From the NCBI GenBank assembly GCA_003354225.1, contig PIVH01000546.1:1-5486 (forward strand): a stretch of 5,486 nucleotides of DNA, in the 5' to 3' direction. This document shows, piece by piece, positions 1-5,486 of this stretch. The notes below the pieces were generated by a model, which worked only from the letters and a program-made list of their open reading frames with translations, was not told the origin of the DNA and ran no database searches. Numbering within the stretch: the stretch's first letter is position 1; each line of letters opens with the position of its first letter. The DNA is from Globobulimina sp. Its lineage: Eukaryota; Foraminifera; Rotaliida. A program made the position numbers and the translations under genes.

Positions 1-1
1 A

Positions 2-1646
2 CGCAATTTGCAATGTGGTTGTTATGAATCGTGCAGTGGCGGCTCATTAAATACGTCCTGTTATGAAGGGAATGAATTTGGATATTGTGAGGCCGGTACC
101 TGTTGCTGTGGTGGTGACTGCATTACGACGCAAATAAGCGACTCTGTATCGAGTGACGGCTCCGGCGATGGTTATTATTCATATTCCGAATGGTTTGCGG
201 ATCGATGCGGATTATCTCAAAGTTCCACGCAAGATTTGTATTATTCTGTTTCTGATTCCTCACAGAACTCAGATTCCGGCGCTAGCTCTGGGCGGAGAAG
301 AAGGCGATTTTTAGGTGCTTCGTTTGGGAGTATGCGGCGTTTGCGGTCCGCAGATAGCAGCAGTTACGGCGACAGATACAATACGTGGACGCAGAACGAC
401 GCTTATAATGATTTCCTGATTGAAACCTGTGTGACCTACGAGATAAGCGGCAGTATTCCTGACTGCATCGAAGATATAGAGATTTTTTTTACCAATTTGT
501 TCCAACAATTTGACAGATTTCAATGTCACCAATTTGAACGCGTCTGACATTTCCGGCATAATAACGAGTGCCACCTTCGACGATGGCAGCAATGTGTTGA
601 GTGCGGTTGGCGTGAATTTCGAAGGAGAGTTGGGAATTATGTTGGAATTGATTGATTATAATGTCAGTTCGTTTGAGGTTTGCCTGGGAAATGTGAGTGT
701 GAGCGCGCAGAATGTGGACTCTTTGGATGTAGCCACTATCGATACCTCGGCAGGTGTGGCTATCATGAATAGCACCCTCGGTGAGCAGCGATGTGCCATT
801 GATGGTTTGCCGTGTTTTAATTTCTTCTTTGACGCAGATTGTCCACCTACGACGACTGACGATGGCGTGTTCCGCAGCTGTGAGTGCACAGAGGGTATGG
901 TAGAAATTAATTTGTTGTATGCGGGCACAGAGGATATTGCGGTTACTTTTTATCGCCGCTATAAGGAAAGTAGCGGTACGGTCCGCGGTGATGTTTATGC
1001 TTCGTTTGGAGTCTCGCCGGGTGGCGAAATAAGTGTTAGTTCGTCGTCTGGCGGCAAGGATTCGTTTGCGCGGAAAACAGGCGTTGTGATTGAGGACAGT
1101 TCGGGCGAGGTGGTCTGCGTTGGCTATATACAAAGATGTGCAATCTCGACTGTCGGACAACAAATAGCGGGGTGTTCCGATGTTGACTTATTTGTCGAGT
1201 CGTGGGCGTCTGGTGATGGCGCGTTGTGTGACTCGCTCGCCACTACTTTGGATGGCTCCTCTTACGCTGAGAATGCGCTGATTAGTAATAAGCAATCTAT
1301 AAGCGGTGCTTTCAACGTATTTCAAGGGTTGGACCCGTATATTAAATATTCATTGACTGGCATTTTGGTGACATTTGCTATTTTAATGTTTATTGCGTGT
1401 TATATTTGTGTTGCGAGGAATAATGATGATGAGAAAAAGGAAAATGTCGACAACGTGAAGGAAATGCATGATGTTGCACTTCAGAAAGGGACACAACGAG
1501 CGAATGAAAAGTATGGTGTTGAGGATAATAATAATGAGCGATTTGATGATGAATATTATGATGAAGATGGAGATAAAGAAGAAGACGGAAATGAAATCGT
1601 GGTTGAAATGCAAACTTATAAAAATACAAATAATAATGCAGATTAA
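2..1646 (+). CDS. Type I membrane protein with Cys-rich ectodomain, 3' part of gene (two exons in window)
   Basis: I do not recognise this gene. The frame is open at the left edge, so the start and any signal peptide lie outside the window. I read exons 2-452 and 517-1646, giving 526 residues (numbered from the window edge). Residues 5-40 hold nine Cys, including a CCC triplet. A Ser/Gly/Tyr-rich stretch follows, then five consecutive Arg (98-102). The region 152-428 is rich in short alternating hydrophobic stretches, scattered Cys and N-glycosylation sequons (NVT, NAS, two NVS, NST), which suggests an extracellular beta-sandwich. Residues 429-450 form one clear membrane helix. The 76-residue tail is Asp/Glu/Asn/Lys-rich and probably cytosolic. 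The layout suggests a surface receptor, adhesin or wall-linked protein; that is inference. Part of the ectodomain (about 930-1210) recalls uncharacterised beta-sandwich domains of algal extracellular proteins, but only weakly. Stop is TAA at 1644. Confidence 0.75.
293..307 (+). other. Arg5 cluster, possible proprotein-convertase site
   Basis: Five Arg codons (CGG AGA AGA AGG CGA) are followed by Phe-Leu-Gly. The cluster sits in a Ser/Gly-rich, probably flexible linker between the Cys-rich segment and the glycosylated ectodomain. Furin/kexin-type proteases of the secretory pathway cut after paired or multiple basic residues, so this may be where the protein is processed into two parts. The use of several different Arg codons argues against a simple nucleotide repeat. 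It could also be a plain basic linker. Confidence 0.35.
453..516 (+). other. Probable 64-base GT-AG intron in gene 1
   Basis: The upstream frame (to a stop at 545-547) and the downstream frame (open from 480) differ, so the gene needs a splice or a frame change here. GTATTC at 453 matches the GTA-type donors of the minus-strand gene. A T8 run (483-490) and further pyrimidines precede TTTGACAG ending at 516. Removal joins A to AT within one codon, so the frame is kept. The segment is more AT-rich than its flanks, and its length falls inside the 52-84 base range of the other introns. Alternatives are a one-base homopolymer error in the T8 run, or a shorter intron at 431-479 with a poorer donor. 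Confidence 0.6.
1350..1415 (+). other. Transmembrane helix of gene 1
   Basis: The codons spell about 22 mostly hydrophobic residues (SLTGILVTFAILMF, then IACYICVA) bounded by Lys/Tyr on the ectodomain side and Arg-Asn-Asn-Asp-Asp on the tail side. It is the only such stretch in the visible protein. It lies after the sequon-bearing part and before the charged tail, which fixes a type I topology if the missing N-terminus carries a signal peptide. Confidence 0.85.
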
Positions 1647-1681
1647 ATAAATTAATAAATCGAGTTTAATTTTTAAATAAA
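1646..1681 (+). terminator. Polyadenylation signals of gene 1
   Basis: Three AATAAA hexamers lie at 1646-1651, 1654-1659 and 1676-1681, directly after the stop codon, in strongly AT-rich sequence. AATAAA is the standard eukaryotic poly(A) signal. AT-rich spacers produce it by chance, so which copy is used, if any, cannot be told from the sequence. Confidence 0.45.
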
Positions 1682-1907
1682 AAAATGTAAATATAAATAT
1701 AATATAATAGGAAAATTGTTTTTTGATTGATTGTGTTTTGTAGTTCAGTTTCTGTTGTTTTTTGTTTTTCATGTTATTAAATGTGTGTTTACATTGTTAA
1801 GTTTTTTGATTTTATTATTATTATACTGTAGGAGTTGTTCTCCGTTGCTGTTGACATTACAAAAAAAAGAAAAAAAAGAAAAAAAGTATGAATATGCACA
1901 TATAACC
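1682..1907 (+). promoter_or_regulatory. Spacer and leader upstream of gene 2
   Basis: This gene-free stretch must hold the promoter and 5' leader of the next gene. It starts with an AT-repeat-like patch (about 1687-1711), then becomes T-rich (1712-1840), then A-rich with a purine run of long A tracts broken by single Gs (1858-1886). The reading frame of gene 2 stays open upstream to at least 1731, but with no ATG before 1908, so the upstream part is probably not coding. TACTGTAG ending near 1830 could be a 3' splice site of a leader intron, but no donor is convincing. I see no clear TATA box at a usual distance. Confidence 0.4.
1888..1905 (+). promoter_or_regulatory. Short upstream ORF before gene 2
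   Basis: A five-codon ORF (Met-Asn-Met-His-Ile-stop) with two ATGs, at 1888 and 1894, ends at TAA 1903-1905, two bases before the main ATG at 1908. The first ATG has A at -3. The main ATG sits in ACCATGG, a strong context, so scanning past the weaker sites is plausible. It matters only if transcription starts upstream of 1888. Confidence 0.35.
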
Positions 1908-2899
1908 ATGGCACTCACCTCGTTGGAGACTTTTGCAATTGTCTTCATCTGTTTTAGTGTTCTGATAACATGCATTATATTATTTATTTGTATAGTGTAC
2001 GAGCGCAGAGAGTCATTATCAGAAACAGAAAAGCAAAATATGGAAGAAATTCAAATTAAGACAACACATTATTCAAAAGTAAACACATCAAACGAGGACG
2101 ACAACATTGCAATTGAATTGACACAAAAAGTATATGATGATGAAAAAACGCAAAGCCACGAAGATGAAGAAAAAATGGATGAACTCGTATTTTCTATGAA
2201 TTCCAGCAGCTCAACAAAACAAACTTGGCAATGCACCAAATGTTCAATGCATAACAAAATGACTGCTTTGCATTGCCAGACCTGTAATAATCCAAAAAAC
2301 GATATTTTGGACGTTGAATTATTTGAAAAAGGTGATGAAAAAAGTGAAGAATTTGAATACCATTCCAATGAATCTGACCAATATCAAATTGAAATTAATC
2401 AAAACAATCAAGTTAATGCATTTTCATATTGCTTCTGATCGTCATCTGTATATTACTATAATTTGAACATATGCAGAAAATGCTGGATGATGTTTTGCAA
2501 AAATGTGATGACCAATGGCCCCAATATTGCATGGTTAAGACATTGATAGATACGATTAATCTGCTTATACAGCAGAGGAATAACGAAACAATAACAATAA
2601 ATGGGTTGAATAAATTGTTGAACAAAGCAAACAAAGATATTTTAGAGTTAAAAATGCAGAATCAAGACATGAAAACATTTATGGAATCAAATGGTTACAA
2701 TGTATCACAAATTGATACAATTTGTAATGGTAATTATGTCAAACAAGGATTGTTTTGGCAATGCGAGAGCTGCACATTTGTGAATAGTATAAAGTTAGTA
2801 AAATGTTGCATGTGTTTAACTCAACAACCAAAGATACTGTTTCTTATTGAAAAAAATGGAAACGTAAATGGAAAAATGCGTTTGGAAGTAAAACGTTGA
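1908..2899 (+). CDS. Signal-anchored membrane protein with two RanBP2-type zinc fingers (two exons)
   Basis: I read exons 1908-2411 and 2477-2899 as one 308-residue protein. The start is the first in-frame ATG and has an ACCATGG context. Residues 9-31 are a membrane helix flanked by Glu-Thr before and Glu-Arg-Arg-Glu after, which by the positive-inside rule puts the rest in the cytosol. An acidic, probably disordered stretch follows. Finger 1 runs W107 to C126 and finger 2 W262 to C281. Both fit W-x-C-x2-C-x3-N-x6-C-x2-C exactly. Residues about 190-236 between them are helical and coiled-coil-like. In known families such fingers bind ubiquitin, Ran-GDP or single-stranded RNA, and I cannot tell which applies here. 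If the intron is not real, this is two genes: 1908-2438 (176 residues, TGA) and 2471-2899 (142 residues, TGA). A 32-base gap between same-strand genes would be odd in a eukaryote. Confidence 0.6.
1932..2000 (+). other. N-terminal transmembrane signal anchor of gene 2
   Basis: About 23 codons encode an unbroken hydrophobic run with several Cys (FAIVFICFSVLI, then TCIILFICIVY). It lies only eight residues from the initiator Met, so it likely serves as a reverse signal anchor, N-terminus outside. There is no obvious signal-peptidase site after it. Confidence 0.8.
2226..2285 (+). other. RanBP2-type zinc finger 1
   Basis: The motif reads WQCTKC, SMHN, six residues, then CQTC followed by Asn-Asn-Pro-Lys. 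The four Cys (109, 112, 123, 126), the leading Trp (107) and the Asn (116) sit at the family's expected spacings. Sequence outside the finger is acidic. Confidence 0.9.
2412..2476 (+). other. Probable 65-base intron joining the two zinc-finger exons
   Basis: GTTAAT at 2412 follows a Gln codon and ATATGCAG ends at 2476. Both boundaries fall between codons, so splicing is in frame and removes the TGA at 2436. The flanking coding sequence is A-rich on this strand, while the segment is T-rich. TACTATA, resembling a branch-point box, lies at 2454-2460, about 16 bases before the acceptor. The donor GTTAAT is weaker than the GTA donors seen elsewhere in the window. The ATG at 2471 has C at -3 and is a poor start, which favours splicing over a separate gene. 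Confidence 0.55.
2756..2815 (+). other. RanBP2-type zinc finger 2
   Basis: The motif reads WQCESC, TFVN, six residues, then CCMC. Trp 262, Cys 264, 267, 278 and 281 and Asn 271 of the spliced protein all fall at the spacing expected for the family. An extra Cys (279) lies inside the last knuckle. It shares the WQC opening with finger 1 but is otherwise diverged, so any duplication is old or the fingers have different ligands. Confidence 0.9.
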
Positions 2900-2942
2900 A
2901 TGTATTTTTTAAATTAATGAGTTAAATTTTATTATTTGGATT

Positions 2943-2979
2943 GTTAAACTTTACTCGAAAATACATTCCGGAGTTTAAC
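2943..2979. repeat. 8-bp inverted repeat in the convergent spacer
   Basis: GTTAAACT at 2943-2950 is the reverse complement of AGTTTAAC at 2972-2979, with about 21 bases between the arms. The stem is short and A/T-dominated. It lies 45-80 bases after the stop of the zinc-finger gene, where a 3' processing signal would be expected, but chance is possible. Confidence 0.35.
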
Positions 2980-3104
2980 TTTATCGCAAAAACGTTGTTG
3001 TTATATTGCAACATTATGATTCAGTTCAATTCACACAAAGCAAAATCGCAGCAAAAATGAAATTAAACATAAAATCAATTTTTTACAATTAATTTGGAAC
3101 AAAA

Positions 3105-3171
3105 CCATAATAAACAAGCCATAATAAACAAAACCCACAATCGACATTCGACATATAACAAAACCCACAAT
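3105..3171. repeat. Nested short direct repeats in the 3' UTR region
   Basis: CCATAATAAACAA occurs at 3105-3117 and 3119-3131 (14-base period). AACAAAACCCACAAT occurs at 3127-3141 and 3157-3171 (30-base period). Between the latter, CGACAT occurs twice seven bases apart (3142 and 3149). This looks like replication-slippage growth of a low-complexity patch. It would be transcribed in the 3' UTR of the minus-strand gene if that UTR exceeds about 90 bases. Confidence 0.7.
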
Positions 3172-3196
3172 GAAAGAAAGTGACACACTGCAAAGT

Positions 3197-5486
3197 TTAT
3201 AATATAACACAACATTGTCTATCATCAACATTATTTTGTGGTGGATTATCCTCAATTTGTTTATTTATATCATCCTTAGTCTCTGTCCTATCATCATTCC
3301 CCTCTAGAACTATCACTGTATCATTATTATTATTACCATTCTCTGCACCTATTTTCTCATCACTCGATGTCTCATCATTTGTTTGTATCGGCGTCTCATC
3401 ATTTTCACTCACTTTATTCTCCTCATTATCCTCCTGTTGAGGCCTGGAAATCGCACGGATCCGTGCCCCAATCTCTTCTGCTTTGCCAGCAATGTAAAGC
3501 CCAGCTTTGCGACTGGCGTTTTCCGTTTTTTCCGCCAATTTCTTCGTTTGTTTCTTCGTTTTGGAGTATCCCACATACAATTTGTCCTTCACATGGTGCT
3601 TCTCAATGAACTTGGCAAAGCCCTGCAATTTGGGCAAATCGTATTTATCGCGTAACTTATACTCGATCCATAGATTAAATTTGCTCATTACAATGTGCTC
3701 TTTTTGCGCAGCTTCGAATAATTGCATGGCGTTTTCAGTCATAACCTCAGGTTTCATGGGATACTCTTCCACCAAATTAGACTTCACAGCGATGCACGTC
3801 AACAGAAAAAATTCGATCTCCGCATTGATTTTGAACATTTCATCTCTCTTTTTTTGCTGTTCCTTAATTACTTTGAGCTTATCCCCAGTCGAACCTTTCC
3901 GAAAAACGACCTTCTTCGCCTTCTCCACTGTGGGTTGCGGTGTATCTGTATCCTGAAAAAATAAATATTGTGTTCCCATAAACTTATTTGCACAAAGCTG
4001 TACACATAAAACCTGCCAAAGTGAATTAAAACGTACCGGAGTTTCCGTACTTTCCTTCTGTTCCTCATTCTTGTCAGGAAGGGCCGGTTCCATATCGATG
4101 ATAATGTCATCGAATTCATTCTGTTGCCCTTCCTGCATACTAAAGTCCTCAACGCTGAACAAATTGATCTGTGTCCGGACAGTTTTAAGTCCCAACTCCG
4201 CGTTGGATTGGTTTGTAAAAATACCGCCAAAGCCAGACTGCGAGTAATTGCTCATAGAGGGATCTCGCGAATGTGTGCCATCCGACGACGCAAAGTTGCT
4301 GATTCCATCGAATTGCATACTGACTTGGAAGCCGTGCGACCGTAATTGCTTCAACTCATCGAACATGTGGTCGTCATCAATGATCTTCAAGTTCATCAAT
4401 TTCTGATTCTCTTCCTCCAATTGATGGATATATGCTTTCTGCTCATCCACAGCCTCTAATAACTGCATCTTCTCATTGTGCTGTTTCTGTTGTTGGGCCA
4501 ACGTGGCATCGATATTCTTGCCGACGATGTCACCAATCTCTTTTTCTTTTTTTCGTGCGTTTTGTTTCAAGGAGTAATATAATTCCTGCTGTTTATCCAA
4601 ATTATTGGACAATTGCTGCCGTTCCAATTCTTTGTCCCTATAAACATCATTACAATGTTTGTATTTATAAAAATGGGCAATATGTATACCTCAAGTTCCT
4701 CTTCAAATTACTGATAGTTTTCTCGTATTCGCGCTTCATCATTTTCTCGTCGTCCATCATGACCGCCATCTCGTTTTTCTCTCTGCTGATCTGCGCCAAC
4801 GACTCCATCATTAATCTCTGAGCGTCCTCAGAGGTGTCATTGGTTAGTTTTAGGCGGCTTAACTTGCCATTTCTGCTCTGACTCAAGTCCATATCCGACG
4901 TATCGCTGTGTTTCCTGCTCTTTTCCAACTGCTCCATCAAAACCTTCTTCTCCATCTTCCATTTGGCTGCCGACGATTTCATGCGTTCAATGTCGTCAAT
5001 CAACTCGTTATTGTCACTGTATTTGCTTTTGATCACTGTCAATTGGTCCAATAGCTTTGCTTTATCGTGTTGCAAATCGGAATATTTCTCTTTCAATGTC
5101 AAATTGTCTTTGCTTAATTGCTCGTTTTCGTTGGCTATGATAGTGAATTCCTGCGCTGCTTTAAACGCTAATAATCGCATATCGACCATGTCGTCGTTGT
5201 CAGTCACATTGTTGCTGTTGTTCTGGTTCATATGTACCAAAGCTTCGTATTCTATGCATTTGTCGTCGTGGATGATGATGGAATCCGTAGAGGCATTGTC
5301 TTTTAGTTCTTCGTTGTAGATTTCTACGGATATTTTGTGCGCAGTTGGCGTCTCAAAGTCGTCTGTGATTATAAAATGGGTTATTTGTATGCGAATTTGC
5401 GTGTATATGTATATTGTGAGGATGTACATGTACGATACCGTCTGAATGGATGGAAGGAGAGTTGTTGCCGTTGATATGTGTGTCCT
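3197..5486 (-). CDS. Coiled-coil protein with C-terminal CaaX box, 3' part of gene (four exons in window)
   Basis: I do not recognise this gene, and its 5' end is outside the window. In transcript order the exons are 5486-5439, 5362-4690, 4637-4037 and 3952-3197. All junctions keep frame, giving 691 residues (numbered from the window edge) and TAA. Residues 1-77 are polar and Asn/Asp-rich. Two long heptad-rich regions follow (about 78-167 and 194-338), separated by a Ser/Asp-rich hinge. Residues 340-455 are acidic and disordered-looking. About 456-610 is a compact, helical, basic region ending in a Lys/Ala-rich amphipathic stretch (565-607). A disordered acidic tail (611-685) leads to Cys-Cys-Val-Ile-Leu. 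The shape suggests a dimeric tether or scaffold anchored to a membrane by its C-terminus, comparable in plan, not in sequence, to golgin-like or cytoskeletal linkers. The role is inference; the exon structure and CaaX box are directly visible. Confidence 0.85.
3200..3211 (-). other. CaaX prenylation box (Cys-Val-Ile-Leu) at the C-terminus
   Basis: The last four codons before TAA are TGT GTT ATA TTA. Cys, two aliphatic residues and a final Leu match the classic CaaX signal. Leu at the last position is the usual preference of geranylgeranyltransferase I. A second Cys lies just before it (3212-3214) and could be palmitoylated. Normal processing would remove the last three residues and methylate the Cys. 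The box follows a long disordered acidic tail, as is typical for accessible prenyl acceptors. Confidence 0.8.
3443..3580 (-). other. Lys/Ala-rich amphipathic segment with 11-residue period
   Basis: Residues 565-610 contain LYVG and LYIAG marks and two Ser/Glu-Lys-Thr units spaced exactly eleven residues apart (K571-T572 and K582-T583). No Pro occurs until 611, so one long helix is possible. Eleven-residue repeats with Lys-Thr and small residues are typical of lipid-binding helices such as those of synucleins and perilipins. Likeness to these is by pattern only. Confidence 0.4.
3953..4036 (-). other. 84-base intron 3 of the coiled-coil gene, stop-free and a multiple of three
   Basis: The donor is CCG then GTACGT and the acceptor is TATTTTTTCAG with a strong pyrimidine tract. 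Both lie between codons. The intron is exactly 28 codons long with no stop, so retention would insert a hydrophobic, Cys-containing segment (starting Val-Arg-Phe-Asn) into an acidic Thr/Pro/Asp stretch. Its composition is AT-rich relative to the exons, and the sharp change in residue character supports splicing. Confidence 0.8.
4638..4689 (-). other. 52-base intron 2 of the coiled-coil gene
   Basis: The donor is TTGAG then GTATAC and the acceptor is GTTTATAG. Splicing joins AG with G to make an Arg codon and continues the coiled coil without a break (Asn-Leu-Arg-Asp-Lys-Glu-Leu). Without splicing the frame stops inside the intron. AT content is far above that of the flanking exons. Confidence 0.92.
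5363..5438 (-). other. 76-base intron 1 (first visible) of the coiled-coil gene
   Basis: The donor is CAGACG then GTATCG and the acceptor is TTATAATCACAG. The upstream exon (5486-5439) is open with its last G completing an Asp codon with AC of the next exon. The segment is AT-rich with repeated TATAC/TACAT words. It contains an in-frame ATG (5429), so a start inside it is the alternative model; that would give a Tyr/Ile-rich N-terminus unlike the rest of the protein. Confidence 0.7.

Larger units (their letters stand above)
2900..3196. other. Convergent 3' spacer, AT-rich, no gene seen
   Basis: These 297 bases lie between the TGA of the plus-strand zinc-finger gene and the TAA of the minus-strand coiled-coil gene, so they must contain both 3' UTRs and both poly(A) sites. 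Short frames in it have no protein-like composition. On the minus strand an AATAAA occurs near 2927-2932, far from the stop. On the plus strand I found no exact AATAAA close to the stop at 2899. The stretch holds a small inverted repeat (2943-2979) and short direct repeats (3105-3171). Confidence 0.6.

Noticed and set aside
489-1163. Long minus-strand open frame opposite gene 1
   Set aside because: It overlaps the membrane-protein coding sequence, has no domain pattern, and its residue make-up is that of an antisense shadow. The plus strand has a membrane helix, sequons and an acidic tail in one frame.
1383-1772. Minus-strand frame rich in Ile, Phe and Lys
   Set aside because: It is the complement of the acidic tail codons (GAT/GAA) plus AT-rich spacer, which gives apparent hydrophobic runs. 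It does not form a credible multi-helix protein.
1858-1886. Poly(A) tail remnant or retroposed sequence
   Set aside because: The A tracts are broken regularly by Gs and lie directly before a good start codon. There are no target-site duplications or truncated gene next to them.
1731-1907. N-terminal extension of gene 2 with a second hydrophobic run
   Set aside because: The frame is open but has no ATG, is T-rich then purely A/G-rich, and gives low-complexity Phe/Leu then Lys/Glu. The ACCATGG at 1908 is a far better start. An upstream exon is possible but I see no supported splice.
2412-2438. Native C-terminus Val-Asn-Ala-Phe-Ser-Tyr-Cys-Phe for the first zinc-finger protein
   Set aside because: It is possible if the intron is not used. 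The abrupt change from A-rich acidic codons to T-rich hydrophobic ones suits intron sequence better.
3507-3956. Plus-strand frame with Phe/Ser/Cys-rich translation
   Set aside because: It is antisense to the Lys/Glu-rich exon of the coiled-coil gene, where complementing AAA/GAA codons yields Phe and Ser. No start context or family signal.
5365-5429. Start of the minus-strand gene at the ATG at 5429
   Set aside because: The N-terminus would be encoded by AT-rich sequence with good splice sites at both ends, while the stretch 5486-5439 is open, richer in GC and joins in frame.

Overview
The window looks like nuclear DNA of a unicellular eukaryote. It holds no rRNA, tRNA, CRISPR array, bacterial-style operon signals or mobile element that I can recognise. 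The evidence for a eukaryote is a run of short GT-AG introns (52-84 bases in the clearest gene) that keep the reading frame, AT-rich spacers with AATAAA-type signals, an ACCATGG start context, RanBP2-type zinc fingers and a C-terminal CaaX prenylation box. Both TAA and TGA act as stops, so a ciliate-type recoding of either is unlikely. I cannot name the lineage; the Asn/Asp/Glu-rich low-complexity tails suit many protists.

Layout. (1) Bases 2-1646, + strand: the 3' part of a gene for a secreted or surface type I membrane protein, with a Cys-rich segment, an Arg5 cluster, a glycosylatable beta-rich ectodomain, one membrane helix and an acidic tail. Its coding sequence changes frame near 450-517, and a 64-base intron (453-516) explains this best. 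(2) Bases 1647-1907: AT-rich spacer with the polyadenylation signals of gene 1 and the A-rich leader of gene 2. (3) Bases 1908-2899, + strand: two open stretches that I read as one gene joined by a 65-base intron (2412-2476). The product would be a 308-residue signal-anchored membrane protein with two RanBP2-type zinc fingers in the cytosol. (4) Bases 2900-3196: AT-rich convergent 3' spacer with short repeats. (5) Bases 3197-5486, - strand: the 3' part of a four-exon (in this window) gene for a long coiled-coil protein ending in Cys-Cys-Val-Ile-Leu, a predicted geranylgeranylation signal.

All three products appear tied to membranes: one by a C-terminal helix, one by an N-terminal helix and one by a lipid. 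They need not work together, since eukaryotic neighbours often do not. None could be assigned to a named family beyond the zinc fingers, the coiled coils and the CaaX box, so all three are candidates for lineage-specific proteins. The points most worth checking are the three splice-structure calls (453-516, 2412-2476, and the stop-free multiple-of-three intron 3953-4036) and the repeat-like amphipathic segment before the CaaX tail.
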